Below, piece after piece: positions 4,448 through 5,296 of a DNA stretch of 5,296 bases. The stretch comes from an uncultured Clostridia bacterium. GTDB taxonomy: Bacteria > Bacillota_A > Clostridia > Christensenellales > CAG-138. Under the pieces are notes generated by a model that was not told where the DNA came from, did no database searches, and saw nothing but the letters and a program-made list of their open reading frames with translations. The DNA lies in the NCBI GenBank assembly GCA_947302865.1, contig CAMYWS010000097.1:1-5296 (forward strand). Direction: 5' to 3'. Position 1 is the stretch's first letter. Each line of letters starts with the position of its first letter. The translations under genes and the position numbers were made by a program.

Positions 4448-5296
4448 TTACTCCGTAAAGAGCGCTTTCAAAGCGTCCCCGTTCATCTTTGAGCCGATCA
4501 CGCAGAGCCGCCCGATCACGCCCGCGGCGCCGCGGCGGATCTCGACCTCGCCCGGAACATGGTCAAAGTGGATCCACTTTTCGCCGTCCGCGGCCGGAAC
4601 GACGCCCTTTGCGCGAAGCACGACGCCGTAGGTCGCTTCGTCGTCGAGCTTCCCGAGCTTTTCTTTGAGCTCATCCTCGGTGAAGCGGTGCATCGTCTCA
4701 ATGCCCCAGCTTTCAAAGATCTCGTCCGCATCGTGTCCGTGGTGGTGATGGTGATGATGCTCGTGCTCCCCGTCCTCATCGTCATGATGGTGATGGCATT
4801 CGCATTCCGGATCGTCGCATTCTTCGCCGTCATGGTGATGGTGGTGATGATGCTCATGCTCCTCATCGTCATCTTCGTCGTGATGGTGGTGATGGTGATG
4901 CTCGTGCGCCTCGTCCTCATCGTCATCATCATCGTGATGATGGTGGTGATGATGCTCGTGCGCCTCGTCCTCGTCGTCATCGTCATCGTGATGATGGTGG
5001 TGATGGCACTCGCACTCCGGATCGTCGCACTCGTCCCCGTCGTGATGGTGATGATGCTCCGCCTTCAGCGCCTCCATGGACGCTTTCAGCGTATCGCGGC
5101 TTTCGATCGCCTTCACAAGGTCCTCGCCCTTCAAAGAATCCCACGGCGCGGCGACGACCGTCGCCTCCGGGTTCAGCTCGCGCACCATGTCGAGCACCTC
5201 CTTGAGACGCTCTTCGGAAACGTCCTGCGAGCGGCTCAGGATCACGCAGTCCGCGGCTTCGATCTGGTTCACGTAGAACTCGCCGAAGTTCTTGCG
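4448..5296 (-). CDS. CobW/COG0523-family G3E GTPase with giant His-rich insert, 5'-truncated by window edge
   Basis: The C-terminal 282 residues of a putative metallochaperone GTPase. The frame is open to the right edge (the window begins RKNFGEFYVNQIEAADCVILS), so the GTG at 5272 is not the start; Walker A and any CxCC motif lie outside. Counting from the first visible codon, 10-21 is the family strand before G4, but NKxD is replaced by SRSQD (21-25). Residues 81-188 are a metal-binding low-complexity region with 48 His in runs of four to seven, acidic spacers and two CDDPECEC boxes (90-97, 160-167). From about 189 a CobW_C domain follows, with FESWGIETMHRF, VVLRAKGVV, WIHFDHVPGE and RLCVIGSKMN as recognisable parts. 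It is followed after five bases by a second G3E-type protein gene. Family knowledge points to zinc, or less likely nickel or cobalt, storage and delivery; which metal cannot be read here. The operon promoter, and any Zur-type site, would lie to the right of the window. Confidence 0.88.
   Translation of the reverse strand, partial: RKNFGEFYVNQIEAADCVILSRSQDVSEERLKEVLDMVRELNPEATVVAAPWDSLKGEDLVKAIESRDTLKASMEALKAEHHHHHDGDECDDPECECHHHHHHDDDDDEDEAHEHHHHHHHDDDDDEDEAHEHHHHHHHDEDDDEEHEHHHHHHHDGEECDDPECECHHHHDDEDGEHEHHHHHHHGHDADEIFESWGIETMHRFTEDELKEKLGKLDDEATYGVVLRAKGVVPAADGEKWIHFDHVPGEVEIRRGAAGVIGRLCVIGSKMNGDALKALFTE
4451..4454 (-). promoter_or_regulatory. GGAG ribosome binding site overlapping the end of the upstream GTPase gene
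   Basis: Read on the minus strand, GGAG lies eight bases before the ATG at 4442, and its last bases are the final codon of the upstream gene, directly followed by that gene's TAA (4450-4448). The placement supports Met at 4442 over the adjacent Met at 4439 and suggests translational coupling. Confidence 0.7.
4784..5056 (-). repeat. Dispersed duplication of the Cys-box segment, 210-base period
   Basis: The 21-residue segment at 4994-5056 (five His, DGDE, CDDPECEC, four His) recurs at 4784-4846 with one change (DGEE). The exact 210-base offset keeps the reading frame. The two Cys boxes themselves are at 5006-5029 and 4796-4819. They bracket the 54-base tandem units, suggesting a nested duplication history. 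Confidence 0.8.
4880..4987 (-). repeat. 54-base tandem duplication (two units)
   Basis: Units 4934-4987 and 4880-4933 each encode the same 18 residues: five Asp, then EDEAHE, then seven His. They differ only at synonymous positions. A degenerate third unit (DEDDDEEHE plus seven His) follows. This indicates in-frame growth of the insert by duplication. Confidence 0.85.

Larger units (their letters stand above)
4733..5056 (-). repeat. His/Asp/Glu/Cys low-complexity coding repeat region
   Basis: This 324-base stretch encodes 108 residues, 48 of them His, arranged as seven His runs separated by acidic spacers. On the plus strand it reads as GATGATGGTGGTG-like trinucleotide sequence. CAT and CAC codons are mixed, so the protein repeat is more regular than the DNA. 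It lies between the GTPase domain and CobW_C and is in frame throughout, so it is a genuine part of the protein. Confidence 0.9.

Noticed and set aside
3486..4631. A 381-codon open frame on the plus strand over the two GTPase-like genes
   Set aside because: It spans the bidirectional terminator, the end of one gene and the start of the next on the other strand, and its translation shows no family motif. The minus-strand frames carry the Walker A and CobW_C signatures.
4733..5056. Repeated units at regular spacing, considered as a CRISPR array or a noncoding satellite
   Set aside because: There are no unique spacers of constant size. The repeats are trinucleotide-like, keep one frame and encode His runs between two recognisable protein domains.
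5270..5272. GTG at 5272 as the true start of the His-rich GTPase gene
   Set aside because: The frame stays open to the window edge with family-like residues (RKNFGEFY), and a start there would remove the whole P-loop half.

Overview
The window looks like a chromosomal fragment of a GC-rich Firmicute, probably a gut-type Clostridia lineage. Reasons: most codon third positions are G or C, Shine-Dalgarno sites are of the AGGAGG/GGAG type, terminators are compact GC hairpins followed by T runs, a lipoprotein amidase carries a Pro-rich wall-type linker, and every protein resembles clostridial families. Genus-level placement is not possible by eye. No rRNA, tRNA, CRISPR array, insertion sequence or attachment site was seen.

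Layout, left to right. (1) 1-761 (+): C-terminal part of an M3-family oligoendopeptidase F, cut by the window edge and closed by a perfect hairpin terminator. (2) An AT-rich island (about 805-890) with a good sigma-A-type promoter and a strong RBS, leading to (3) a complete NCS2 xanthine/purine permease (903-2402, +) with its own terminator. (4) A compact intergenic region with an extended -10 promoter placed so close to the start that the next mRNA appears leaderless. It drives a lipid-anchored N-acetylmuramoyl-L-alanine amidase (2487-3422, +). (5) A bidirectional terminator (3450-3483) between convergent units. (6) A minus-strand operon entering from the right edge. Its first visible gene is a COG0523/CobW-type G3E GTPase with a very large His/Asp/Glu/Cys insert (4448-5296, 5' end missing). 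Five bases later comes a second P-loop G3E-type protein (3501-4442), whose C-terminal half resembles the DUF1980/YcgQ (TIGR03943) domain instead of CobW_C.

The plus-strand genes are three separate transcription units: peptide breakdown, purine base uptake and cell-wall remodelling. They show no obvious functional link. The minus-strand pair is the most unusual part. It is a translationally coupled pair of GTPase-like proteins, one with 48 histidines in 108 residues and one fused to a CC-containing domain known from metal-linked permease partners. In both, the usual G4 NKxD motif is replaced by an S/T-R sequence. I infer a zinc (or other transition metal) handling module; the promoter and the rest of the operon lie outside the window.
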